Of a stretch of DNA of 64,000 nt, positions 34,205-42,624 are shown piece after piece; the first letter of the stretch is position 1; each line of letters begins with the position of its first letter. Source of the DNA: Afipia birgiae 34632 (GTDB lineage Bacteria > Pseudomonadota > Alphaproteobacteria > Rhizobiales > Xanthobacteraceae). A program made the translations under genes and the position numbers. The notes under the pieces are model-generated. The model searched no databases and was not told where the DNA came from. It saw only the letters and a program-made list of their open reading frames with translations. The stretch covers positions 2,328,818 through 2,392,817 of the forward strand of contig NZ_HG326652.1 in NCBI RefSeq assembly GCF_000308295.2, read 5' to 3'.

Positions 34205-34987
34205 TCACTTGCCAGTCCACACCGGCTTGCGCTTTTCCGCGAAGGCCGCGAGGCCCTCCTTCGCATCCTGCGTCATCGCCAGCACTGCGATCTGCGACTC
34301 GGTGTAGGCGATGCCCTGATCGAACGACATCGAGGCCAGCGCGCGCATGGCATACTTGCCGCGGCGGATCGCAGTCGGCGACTTGTCGATCAGACGTCCC
34401 ACCAGCCATTCGACCTTGGCGTCGAGTTCGGCGGCGGGCACCACATGATTGAGCAGCCCGGCGTCCTTTGCTTCCGCCGCGGTGAACGGCTCGCCGGTGA
34501 AGCACCATTCGCGCACCAGACGCGGCGGCGCGATGGATTGCAACAGACTCAAAACCTGCATCGGAAACACGCCGACTTTCACTTCGGGAAGGCCGAACAC
34601 GACATCATCCGACGCCACCGCCATATCGGTCATGCACAGAAGCCCGATACCGCCCGCCATGCAGACGCCATTGACGCGGGCAATGGTTGGCTTGGTCGCA
34701 TTCTGCGCCGTGCGCAGCATGTCGGCATAGTCAAGATTGGGCCGCGACAGATCGAACGCAAATCCCGCCCCCGGCTGCAGATCCGCACCGGCGCAGAACG
34801 CCTTGGTGCCCGTTCCGGTCAGCACGATCACCCTGACATCGTTATCCTCATGCGCTCGGCGGTAGCCGTCAACGATTCCAGCGATCACCGAGGCGTTCAG
34901 CGCGTTGCGCTTGTCGGGCCGGTTGATCGTGATCCAGAACGCGTGCCCGCGCTCGTCGTGCAAAACTGGTGCGTCAGACATCATCAA
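34205..34987 (-). CDS. Enoyl-CoA hydratase family protein
   Basis: A 260-residue crotonase with both catalytic glutamates apparently present (VVFGLPEVKVG and RLVREWCFTG) and oxyanion segments AFCAGADLQPG and NGVCMAGGIGLLCMTD. It can be expected to hydrate an enoyl-CoA; by position it could act after the adjacent biotin-dependent carboxylase, as the 3-methylglutaconyl-CoA or isohexenylglutaconyl-CoA hydratases do in leucine and terpenoid pathways. It lies downstream of the carboxylase genes on the same strand, separated by a dispersed repeat, and 21 bases before the frameshifted BKACE. Confidence 0.88.
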   Translation of the reverse strand: MMMSDAPVLHDERGHAFWITINRPDKRNALNASVIAGIVDGYRRAHEDNDVRVIVLTGTGTKAFCAGADLQPGAGFAFDLSRPNLDYADMLRTAQNATKPTIARVNGVCMAGGIGLLCMTDMAVASDDVVFGLPEVKVGVFPMQVLSLLQSIAPPRLVREWCFTGEPFTAAEAKDAGLLNHVVPAAELDAKVEWLVGRLIDKSPTAIRRGKYAMRALASMSFDQGIAYTESQIAVLAMTQDAKEGLAAFAEKRKPVWTGK

Positions 34988-35003
34988 TCTCCTGGAGTCT
35001 TTT

Positions 35004-35090
35004 CGTCATTACGAGCGCAAGCGAAGCAATCCATTTACTTCTGGTCAAGCAAAGCTGGATTTCTTCGTCGCTCCGCTCCTCGCAATGACC
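35004..35090. repeat. Palindromic repeat, CGTCATTGCGAG family, copy 5 (degenerate)
   Basis: Slightly diverged copy (CGTCATTACGAGCGCAAGCG ... CTCCTCGCAATGACC) between the carboxylase alpha gene and the hydratase gene within the same transcription direction. Confidence 0.85.
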
Positions 35091-35106
35091 GGGAATAAAT
35101 TGCACA

Positions 35107-37083
35107 TCAAGCAGCGTCCTGCGCGGCCTCGATCTCTGCAATCACGAATCCGGTCGTGATCTGATCGCCCTCCTCGGCGTTCAGCACGGCGAGCTTACCC
35201 GATACCGGGGCCGCATGAACATGCTGCATCTTCATCGCCTCCAGCACGATGATCGGCGCACCGGCGGCAAGGATATCCCCGACCTTGGCCAGCACCGACA
35301 CCACGCGCCCGTTCATGGATGCCCGCAGCTTGCCGTCCGATCCAGCGGCGCCCGCCTTCATCACGGCGACATGAGATAGATCCCGCACATGCGACGTTGT
35401 CCCGGCGAAATTGAAATAGAGATCAGTGCCTTCGCGCACGAATGTGGCCGAGGCCAGAACGCCGTCGCTTCTGAAATGGAGCACATTGCCGTCGCGCGAT
35501 CCGAGCGTCAGGGTGTGTTCGGACTCCGCCAGCCCGACCCGGAATACATCACCGCGCTCGCGCCGCACCGTCGGCTCGATGACATGACCGTCGAGATCGA
35601 AACGCATCGGGATGGGATAGCCATGCGCGAGACCCAGACGCTGCTGCGCGTGAACCGGCCCAATGGCCGAGACATGAACCAGAAGCGCAGCGACGGCGGC
35701 ATGCAATCCATCGCCGGTTTTCACGCCGAGTAGATCGGTCGAATGCTCATCAATGAACGCTGTGGTCGCCTGCCCTGCTGCGAAGGCCGGATGATCGAGA
35801 CAGCGCGCGAGAAACGACTGGTTTGTGGTGACGCCCAGTGCCGTCATCTGCTTCAGGCCCGCCGTCAGCCTGCGCCGCGCCTCGTCACGCGTCGCGCCAT
35901 GGCTGATGATCTTGGCGATCATCGAATCATAGAACGGCGAAATCTCGCCGCCGGATTCCAAAGCATCCTCTACGCGCAATTCTGACGGCGCGCGCCAGCG
36001 CAGCATCCGTCCGGACTGCGGCATGAAGCCATGCGCGGCATCTTCCGCACAGAGCCGCACCTCGATGGCATGGCCGGAGGATTTCACCTCGGCCTGTGTC
36101 AGCGGCAGCGGCTCGCCGCCCGCGACACGCAATTGTAGCTCGACCAGATCGAGGCCCGTGATTGCTTCCGTCACCGGATGCTCGACCTGCAGCCGCGTGT
36201 TCATCTCCATGAAGTAGTAGTTGCCCGCGCTATCCAGCAGGAACTCCAGCGTGCCCGCGCCTTCATAGTCGATGGCCTTGACCGCAGCGACGGCAGTCGC
36301 ACCCATCCGCGTACGCAATTCAGGCGATACCGCGGGTGACGGCGCCTCCTCAATCAGCTTCTGATGCCGGCGCTGCACCGAGCAGTCGCGTTCGCCGAGA
36401 TGGATCGCGTTGCCGTGACGATCGCCGAACACCTGAATTTCGATGTGGCGCGGCTGAACGATGGCGCGCTCAAGAATGACACCCGGATCGCCGAACGCAT
36501 TCTGCGCCTCCAAGCGCGCTGCACGCAGGGCAGCCGGAAACGCCGCGTCATTCGCCACCAATCGCATGCCGCGGCCGCCGCCACCGGCCACCGCCTTGAT
36601 CATCACCGGAAAGCCGATGCGCTTGGCGGCGGTGAGCATCGTGGCGTCGCTCTGGTCCTCGCCCTGATAGCCGGGCACACAGGGCACGCCTGCCTTCTGC
36701 ATGATGTCCTTCGCACCGGCCTTGTTGCCCATGGCGAGGATCGCCTCGGGCGATGGCCCGATGAAGACGAGACCAGCATCGCGGCAGGCCTTGGCGAACT
36801 CGGCATTCTCCGCCAGAAAGCCATAGCCCGGATGGATGGCATCCGCGCCGCTGGCCTTCGCTGCTTGAACAATGGCATCGATCCGCAAATAGGACTGCGA
36901 CGGCTGCGACTCGCCGATCCATACCGCCTGATCCGCCTCGCGGACGTGACGCGCATTCGCATCGGCCGTCGAATAGACCGCGATTGTCTCGTAGCCAAGG
37001 CGCTTGGCCGTGCGCATCACGCGCAGCGCTATCTCGCCGCGATTGGCGATGAGGATTTTACGGAACGGCGTCAGTTTGCTCAT
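35107..37083 (-). CDS. Acyl-CoA carboxylase alpha subunit (biotin carboxylase plus biotin carrier)
   Basis: A 658-residue biotin-dependent carboxylase subunit. Order: biotin carboxylase N-terminal domain (FRKILIANRGEIALRVMRTA), ATP-grasp with the glycine-rich VAGGGGRGMRL near residue 165 and EMNTRLQVEHPVTE near 295, C-terminal BC domain, a linker, and a biotin carrier with EAMKM (biotinylated Lys near 617). This is the layout of methylcrotonyl-, geranyl- or propionyl-CoA carboxylase alpha. Its start overlaps the stop of the beta subunit gene by four bases. Together they carboxylate an acyl-CoA using bicarbonate and ATP. Confidence 0.93.
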   Translation of the reverse strand: MSKLTPFRKILIANRGEIALRVMRTAKRLGYETIAVYSTADANARHVREADQAVWIGESQPSQSYLRIDAIVQAAKASGADAIHPGYGFLAENAEFAKACRDAGLVFIGPSPEAILAMGNKAGAKDIMQKAGVPCVPGYQGEDQSDATMLTAAKRIGFPVMIKAVAGGGGRGMRLVANDAAFPAALRAARLEAQNAFGDPGVILERAIVQPRHIEIQVFGDRHGNAIHLGERDCSVQRRHQKLIEEAPSPAVSPELRTRMGATAVAAVKAIDYEGAGTLEFLLDSAGNYYFMEMNTRLQVEHPVTEAITGLDLVELQLRVAGGEPLPLTQAEVKSSGHAIEVRLCAEDAAHGFMPQSGRMLRWRAPSELRVEDALESGGEISPFYDSMIAKIISHGATRDEARRRLTAGLKQMTALGVTTNQSFLARCLDHPAFAAGQATTAFIDEHSTDLLGVKTGDGLHAAVAALLVHVSAIGPVHAQQRLGLAHGYPIPMRFDLDGHVIEPTVRRERGDVFRVGLAESEHTLTLGSRDGNVLHFRSDGVLASATFVREGTDLYFNFAGTTSHVRDLSHVAVMKAGAAGSDGKLRASMNGRVVSVLAKVGDILAAGAPIIVLEAMKMQHVHAAPVSGKLAVLNAEEGDQITTGFVIAEIEAAQDAA

Positions 37084-38699
37084 GGCCGCGCCACCGAAAA
37101 CTGGACCTTCTGCGGATTGCGCCTCTCCGCCTCGCTGCAGATCGCCAGCACGTTGATCAGCACCGCGCGGGTGTCGCGCGGATCGATCACGCCGTCATCG
37201 AGCAGCCGCCCGCTGGTGGCGAACACATCCATCTGCCTTTCGAACACATCGATGATCTGGGATTTCATCGCCTCCAGCTTCTCCGGCTCAAGCGGCTTGC
37301 CGCGCCGCGCGGCGGCGGCCTCAGCGACGATCGCCATGGTGCCCGCCGCCTGCTCTCCGCCCATCACAGCGGTCTTGGCGTTGGGCCACGAGAAGCAAAA
37401 CCGCGGATGAAAGCCGCGCCCGCACATGCCGTAATTGCCCGCGCCGAACGACGCGCCGCAGTAAATGGTGATCTGCGGCACGGTGGCGTTGGTCACGGCC
37501 TGAATCATCTTGGAACCGTGCTTGATCATGCCGGCCTCCTCATAGGCCTTGCCGACCATGTAGCCCGTGGTGTTGTTCAGATAAAGAATCGGCGTGCGCG
37601 ACTGGCAGCAGGCCTGAATGAAATGCGTCGCCTTGTTGGCGCCGTTGGGGTCCAGTGGCCCATTATTGGTGATAATGCCGATGGCCTGACCGCCGATGCG
37701 ACCATGACCGCAGACTGTCGCGGGGCCGTAGTTCGCGCCGATCTCCAGAAAATCCGAACCGTCGAGAATGCGCGCGATGATCTGCTTCATGTCGACGGGC
37801 CGCTTGTGGTCCATCGGCATGATGCCGAGCAGTTCTTCGGTATCGTACAGCGGCTCGCGTGGCGGCTCGCCGCTCTCGGGCAACGCGCGATCCCAGTTGA
37901 GATCGGCCATGATCTGGCGGGCGATGCCGAGCGCCTCGCGATCGTCTTCCGCGAGATAGTCGCCCAGACCGGAAGTGCTGGTGTGCATCTCCGCGCCGCC
38001 AAGCTCTTCCTCGGTGGCGATCTCGCCGGTTGCGGCCTTGAGCAATGGCGGCCCGGCCAGAAATGCGCGCGTTCGTCCGCGCACCATCACGATGTAGTCG
38101 GACAAACCAGTCTGATAGGCGCCGCCCGCGGTGGATGAGCCGTGGGTGACGGTCACCACCGGCAGTCCCGCGGCCGAGAGCAATGCGAGATTTCGGAATG
38201 TCGTTCCGCCGCGAATGAAATCCTCGACCCGGTAGCGCATCAGGTTCGCGCCGGCGCTTTCGACCAGTTGAACCGACGGCAGCTTGTTCTCCAGCGCGAT
38301 TTCCTGCGAGCGCAGCCGCTTGTCGAGGCCCATCGGCTGCAGCGATCCAGCCTCGATGCCGGAATCGCTCGCGGTCACCATGCAGCGCACGCCGGACACA
38401 AATCCGATTCCCGCGATGGTACCACCGCCCGGAATGCTCTTTTCCGGGTCAGGTGTGTCGAGGCAGTAACCGGCCAATGCGGAGAGTTCGAGGAACGGCG
38501 CGCCCGGATCAAGCAGCAGCGCGATGCGTTCGCGCGGCAGCAGCTGCCCGCGTTCATGGAACCTTTTCTTCGACAGTTCCGACGCTGCGCTGGTCCGCCC
38601 GACCACCGCGTTGACCCGCGCGATCTGCGCCAGCATGCCCGCGCGATTGGCCTGATAGGTCTCGCTGGCGTGGGAGATGGAGTTTTCAATTACCGTCAT
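37080..38699 (-). CDS. Acyl-CoA carboxylase beta subunit (carboxyltransferase), geranyl-CoA carboxylase-like
   Basis: A 539-residue carboxyltransferase with the crotonase-like halves and motifs of the methylcrotonyl/geranyl-CoA group: GGGTIAGIGFVSG, HGSSTAGGAYQTGLSDYI, the GPPLLKAATGEIATEEELGG stretch, and FGAGNYGMCGRGFHPRF. From memory, the AGPPLLKAATGE...SGLGDYLAEDD region looks closer to geranyl-CoA carboxylase (AtuC) than to methylcrotonyl-CoA carboxylase, whose equivalents read GGPPLVKAATGE...SGVADHYA. That is a recollection, not an alignment. It lies between the acyl-CoA synthetase and alpha subunit genes. Confidence 0.9.
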   Translation of the reverse strand: MTVIENSISHASETYQANRAGMLAQIARVNAVVGRTSAASELSKKRFHERGQLLPRERIALLLDPGAPFLELSALAGYCLDTPDPEKSIPGGGTIAGIGFVSGVRCMVTASDSGIEAGSLQPMGLDKRLRSQEIALENKLPSVQLVESAGANLMRYRVEDFIRGGTTFRNLALLSAAGLPVVTVTHGSSTAGGAYQTGLSDYIVMVRGRTRAFLAGPPLLKAATGEIATEEELGGAEMHTSTSGLGDYLAEDDREALGIARQIMADLNWDRALPESGEPPREPLYDTEELLGIMPMDHKRPVDMKQIIARILDGSDFLEIGANYGPATVCGHGRIGGQAIGIITNNGPLDPNGANKATHFIQACCQSRTPILYLNNTTGYMVGKAYEEAGMIKHGSKMIQAVTNATVPQITIYCGASFGAGNYGMCGRGFHPRFCFSWPNAKTAVMGGEQAAGTMAIVAEAAAARRGKPLEPEKLEAMKSQIIDVFERQMDVFATSGRLLDDGVIDPRDTRAVLINVLAICSEAERRNPQKVQFSVARP

Positions 38700-38714
38700 G
38701 GATGGTCTTTGCTT

Positions 38715-40319
38715 TCACGCCGCCGATGTCGCGTTGAAATGGTCGACGAACCTCTGGCGCAGTTCGACCTTGCGCAGCTTTCCGGTCGCGGTCATCGGCA
38801 TTTCGTCCAGAATCCGCACCAGCTTTGGGATCTGGAATCCGCCGAGCGACTTGCGGCAGTGCTCGATGATATCGGCCTCCCCGGTCTGCGCGCCGGGCTT
38901 CAGCTTGACAAAGGCCGACACCGCCTCGCCCCATTGCGGATGCGGCAGTCCAACCACCGCGGCATTCAGCACCGCCGGATGGGCCAGCAGCGCTTCCTCG
39001 ATCTTGACCGAGGCGACGTTCTCGCCGCCGGACTTGATCATGTCCTTCTTGCGGTCGATGAACAGCACCTCGCCGTGCTCGTCGATCAGCGCCAGGTCGC
39101 CGGTGTGATGCCAGCCGAATTTGCGCGCTGCTGCAGTCGCCTCCGGGTCCTTGTAGTAACCCATCATCACATTGGGCCCGCGATGGACAATCTCGCCGAT
39201 CTGTCCGGGCGGCAGCAGATTGCCCTCGTCGTCCATGATCGCGGTCTCATTGATGATCATGGACTCGCCCCAGTAGTTGCCGAAGCGCGCCAACTGACGG
39301 TCCGGCTGCGACATGGTGGTTGCCGGATACATTTCGGTCTGACCGCTCGGCTGCACGAATGTCGGGCACAGTTCGGCGATGCACCGTTCCAGCAACGGGC
39401 GCGGCATCGGCGCCATGGTGTAGACGCAGGTGCGCAGGCTCGTGAGATCGAATTCCTTGCGGCGCGGATGATCGAGGATCGCCTGATACATCGCGGGCAA
39501 TCCGATGAAAACCGTCAGCTTGTCGCGCTGGACCGCCTCCATGCAGGCGACGGGATCGAATCCGCGCATGATTGCGAGCTTGCCCCCGACCGACAGATAC
39601 GTCAGCAGCAGGACGTGAGCGGCGCAATGGAACAGCGGAAACTGTCCGGTAATGCCGTCGTTACGATCGAGATGCATTTCGATGACGTTGCTCATCGCGG
39701 CCATCACCACCGCGAGATGGCAATGCATCGCGCCTTTCGGCCGCGACGTCGTGCCCGAGGTGTAGATGATCATCGCCAGATCGCGGTCGTCGAACGCAAT
39801 CTCTGGTTCGATGATGGACTGTCCCTTGATCAGGTCGTTGAAGCTTTCAAGCCCCTGCTCCTTTGCCTTACCGGCCAGATCCACAGCAATGAGATCGACA
39901 CCACGCTGTTTCAGTGCCGCGCGCCGTTCCGGCTGTGCATGCAGGTTGTCGTCAATCAGCGCGAAACGAACCTCTGCATGGCCGAGGATATAATCCATGT
40001 CAGCCGGGCCGAGCATGGTGTTGATCGGCGCCCAGACCAGACCCGCGCGATGAATGCCAAACAGCGCTTTGACGAATTCGACCGAGTTGTTGCAGATGGT
40101 CGAAATCTTCTCGCCGGGCTTGAGCCCGCGCGCCACCAGATAGTTGGCGAAGCGATTGGCATCGTGCTCGATTTCGGTGAACGTGACCTGACGTGGACCG
40201 TCGGTTAGCGCGATGCGGTTCGGGAACCGGCATGCGGCGCGGCGCAGAATGTCGCCGACAGCCACGCGCCCGATACGTCCGGGACCGGGCACGCCGCCCG
40301 TTGCGGTCAGATCGTTCAT
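38715..40319 (-). CDS. AMP-forming acyl-CoA synthetase
   Basis: A 534-residue ANL-superfamily ligase. Phosphate loop IIYTSGTTSRPKGAMHCH, the SGQTEMYPAT motif and the hinge DRKKDMIKSGGENV are all canonical, and a C-terminal catalytic lysine segment TATGKLRKVEL is present. The ATG at 40319 follows GGGAGG and comes after the end of the BKACE gene; in-frame sequence extends upstream into that gene. It should activate the substrate of the carboxylase/dehydrogenase pathway encoded around it. It is 15 bases upstream of the carboxylase beta gene. Confidence 0.92.
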   Translation of the reverse strand: MNDLTATGGVPGPGRIGRVAVGDILRRAACRFPNRIALTDGPRQVTFTEIEHDANRFANYLVARGLKPGEKISTICNNSVEFVKALFGIHRAGLVWAPINTMLGPADMDYILGHAEVRFALIDDNLHAQPERRAALKQRGVDLIAVDLAGKAKEQGLESFNDLIKGQSIIEPEIAFDDRDLAMIIYTSGTTSRPKGAMHCHLAVVMAAMSNVIEMHLDRNDGITGQFPLFHCAAHVLLLTYLSVGGKLAIMRGFDPVACMEAVQRDKLTVFIGLPAMYQAILDHPRRKEFDLTSLRTCVYTMAPMPRPLLERCIAELCPTFVQPSGQTEMYPATTMSQPDRQLARFGNYWGESMIINETAIMDDEGNLLPPGQIGEIVHRGPNVMMGYYKDPEATAAARKFGWHHTGDLALIDEHGEVLFIDRKKDMIKSGGENVASVKIEEALLAHPAVLNAAVVGLPHPQWGEAVSAFVKLKPGAQTGEADIIEHCRKSLGGFQIPKLVRILDEMPMTATGKLRKVELRQRFVDHFNATSAA

Positions 40320-40369
40320 GACGTACCTCCCTGTCTCAACCACGGCTCTGATGTCCGTTTCGGCTATCG

Positions 40370-41230
40370 TTAGTTCAGCTTGAGAATTTTCCGCGCCTCG
40401 GCTGGCGACGCGATCTCGCGTCCTGCTTTCCGCGCGCAGGCGACGATGCCCTCGATCAACTGACCGTTCGAGGTCACCTTGGTGCCGTCGCCGAGATAGA
40501 ACGTATCTTCGAGCCCGGTGCGCAGATGCCCGCCGAGTTCCGCGCAACGCTGATGCAGCGGCCAGATTTCCTCGCGGCCGATAGCGGTGACGCTCCAGTT
40601 GGAATCCGGCAGTTTCAGCTTGAGCAGGATCGGCAGCAATTCGGGGTCGGCGGGCATGCCCGACGCGACGCCCATCACGAAGTTGTATTCGAGCGGCCCG
40701 GAATACATCCCGTTCTGCTTGTACATCGCGACGCTGCGCACAATGCCGACGTCGAAGCACTCGAATTCCGGCAACGACTTCGCCACCTTCATCACGTCGA
40801 GATATTTCTGGATCTTGTCCGGCGCATTGTCGAACACATGGGGCGGCCATGCCCAGGAGCCGTCGGCCTTGACCTTCAGATAGTTCAGCGAGCCGGCATT
40901 GCAGGCGGCCATTTCAGGCCTGGTCTCGCGGATGCAATCGAGCGCGCCCTGATAGTTCGGTCCGCTGACGCCCGTGGTGTGATTGATGATGACGCCGGGG
41001 CACGCCTCGCGGATCGCCTGCTGGACTTCCTTCGACAGGTTCACGTCCCACGACGGCATGTGCCCTTGATCCGGCTCCTGCCGGCGCAGGTGCATATGCA
41101 TCACCGACGCACCGGCATTAAACGCGGCCTTGGCCTCCCGAGCCATTTCCTCCGGTGTCACCGGGACATGGTGCTGCTTGGGATTGGTCAGGACGCCGTT
41201 GAGCGCGCAGGTGACGACGGCTTTATCCAT
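40370..41230 (-). CDS. Beta-keto acid cleavage enzyme (BKACE, DUF849)
   Basis: A 286-residue TIM-barrel enzyme of the BKACE family. The metal-binding His pair is in SVMHMHLRRQ (residues 45 and 47), and the late glutamate lies in LRTGLEDTFYLG. Family members condense a beta-keto acid with acetyl-CoA and release acetoacetate plus the CoA ester of the remaining chain. It is first in the minus-strand unit that continues with acyl-CoA synthetase, carboxylase beta and alpha, hydratase and a second, frameshifted BKACE. It is divergent from two acyl-CoA dehydrogenases. Confidence 0.9.
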   Translation of the reverse strand: MDKAVVTCALNGVLTNPKQHHVPVTPEEMAREAKAAFNAGASVMHMHLRRQEPDQGHMPSWDVNLSKEVQQAIREACPGVIINHTTGVSGPNYQGALDCIRETRPEMAACNAGSLNYLKVKADGSWAWPPHVFDNAPDKIQKYLDVMKVAKSLPEFECFDVGIVRSVAMYKQNGMYSGPLEYNFVMGVASGMPADPELLPILLKLKLPDSNWSVTAIGREEIWPLHQRCAELGGHLRTGLEDTFYLGDGTKVTSNGQLIEGIVACARKAGREIASPAEARKILKLN

Positions 41231-41315
41231 TTCAGGCCCTCAGGTTCATCGCGAGTTGCTCCGAACGGTAGGAGGCCGGGACCGCCAGCGTCTTGTGAAA
41301 ACTAGCTGGCCTTGT

Positions 41316-41360
41316 CACAATTTCCGGAGGCATAATTTCAGAAGGCATAATTTCAGAAGA
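41316..41360. repeat. Three 15-bp tandem repeats in the BKACE/acyl-CoA dehydrogenase divergent promoter
   Basis: Units CACAATTTCCGGAGG, CATAATTTCAGAAGG and CATAATTTCAGAAGA follow each other directly. The last two differ at one base. They lie in the 199-base gap between the minus-strand BKACE unit and the plus-strand acyl-CoA dehydrogenase unit, where both promoters must be. AraC-type and other regulators often bind direct repeats; an AraC family gene lies at 44517. Operator function is inferred from position. Confidence 0.6.
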
Positions 41361-41429
41361 CATGGCGGCTTAACGCAAGTCTTGGGGCTCTGGAGCGGCC
41401 ATAAATCTCCCCAAATGCGGAGGATGCCG

Positions 41430-42596
41430 ATGAACGCCCCGGAACGATCCATTGATGAACCGGCCAGTCCCTTTCTGACCCCGGAACACCTGGCGTTCCG
41501 CAATATGCTGCGGCGCTTCGTGGCTACCGAGATCGAACCTTTTGCAGCGCAATGGGACGAAGCCGGGGAATTCCCCCGCGAGCTTTACCTGAAAGCCGCC
41601 TCCATCGGCCTGCTCCAGCTCGGCTTCCCGGAAGAGTATGGCGGCGTGCCCTGCGACCGCTTCATGTCCATGATCGCAGCGCAGGAACTGGCCCGCGCCG
41701 GGGCTGGCGGCGTCAGCGCCAGCCTGAAAAGCCATACCATCGGCTCGCCACCGATCGTCTATGGCGGTTCGGATGAACTGAAGGCGCGGGTGCTGCCGGA
41801 CATTCTCGCGGGCAGGAAGATTTCCGCCCTCGCCATCACCGAACCCGGCGGCGGATCGGACGTCGCCAATTTGCGCACCACGGCGCGGCGCGACGGCGAC
41901 CACTATGTCGTCAAGGGCGAGAAGACCTTCATCACCTCCGGCATGCGCGCGGATTACTACACCGTAGCGGTGCGAACCGGCGGCGAAGGCGCGAGCGGCG
42001 TTAGCCTGCTGCTGATCGAGCGCGACACGCCGGGTTTCTCGCGCACGCCGCTGAAGAAGATGGGCTGGTGGGCCTCCGATACCGCGACGCTCTACTTCGA
42101 CGACTGCCGCGTACCGGTGGGAAATCTGATCGGACAGGAGAACGCCGGCTTCAAGCTGATCATGAAGAACTTCAACAGCGAGCGGCTGGGCCTTGCGGCC
42201 GGCTGCACCGGCTTCGCGCGGGTCTGCGTCGAGGAAGCCATCGCCTATGCCCGCGAGCGCAAAACCTTCGGCAAGCGCCTCGCCGATCATCAGGTGATCC
42301 GCCACAAGATCGTAGACATGGCGCAGCGCGTGGCGGCAACGCAGGCGATGCTGGAAATGCTGATCTGGCGGCTGGAGCAAGGCGACAATCCCGTAGCCGA
42401 GGTCTGCATGTGCAAGAACCAGGCGACGCAGACCATGGCCTACTGCGCGTCCGAAGCCGTGCAGATTTTCGGCGGCGCGGGCTTCATGCGCGGGCCGAAG
42501 GTCGAGCGCATTTACCGGGAGGTGAAGGTCAACGCCATCGGCGGCGGCACCGAGGAAATCATGAAGGATCTGGCGAGCCGCCAGATGGGACTTTAG
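41430..42596 (+). CDS. Acyl-CoA dehydrogenase family protein
   Basis: A 388-residue flavin dehydrogenase with the ACAD motifs ITEPGGGSDVANLRTTARR (FAD and substrate binding), YVVKGEKTFITSG and QIFGGAGFMRGPKVERIYRE. At the usual catalytic-base position the C-terminus reads VNAIGGGTEEI rather than IYEGT, as in the citronellyl-CoA dehydrogenase-like branch. ATG at 41430 is preferred because GGAGG lies six bases upstream; ATGs at 41415 and 41424 have no proper site. It is followed after 28 bases by a second acyl-CoA dehydrogenase. Confidence 0.9.
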   Translation: MNAPERSIDEPASPFLTPEHLAFRNMLRRFVATEIEPFAAQWDEAGEFPRELYLKAASIGLLQLGFPEEYGGVPCDRFMSMIAAQELARAGAGGVSASLKSHTIGSPPIVYGGSDELKARVLPDILAGRKISALAITEPGGGSDVANLRTTARRDGDHYVVKGEKTFITSGMRADYYTVAVRTGGEGASGVSLLLIERDTPGFSRTPLKKMGWWASDTATLYFDDCRVPVGNLIGQENAGFKLIMKNFNSERLGLAAGCTGFARVCVEEAIAYARERKTFGKRLADHQVIRHKIVDMAQRVAATQAMLEMLIWRLEQGDNPVAEVCMCKNQATQTMAYCASEAVQIFGGAGFMRGPKVERIYREVKVNAIGGGTEEIMKDLASRQMGL

Positions 42597-42624
42597 AGAC
42601 ACATAAGAAACATCAGGAAACGCA

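Noticed and set aside
38142-40208. Open frame of about 688 codons on the plus strand
   Set aside because: Antisense to the carboxylase beta and acyl-CoA synthetase genes; composition and lack of motifs mark it as a shadow.
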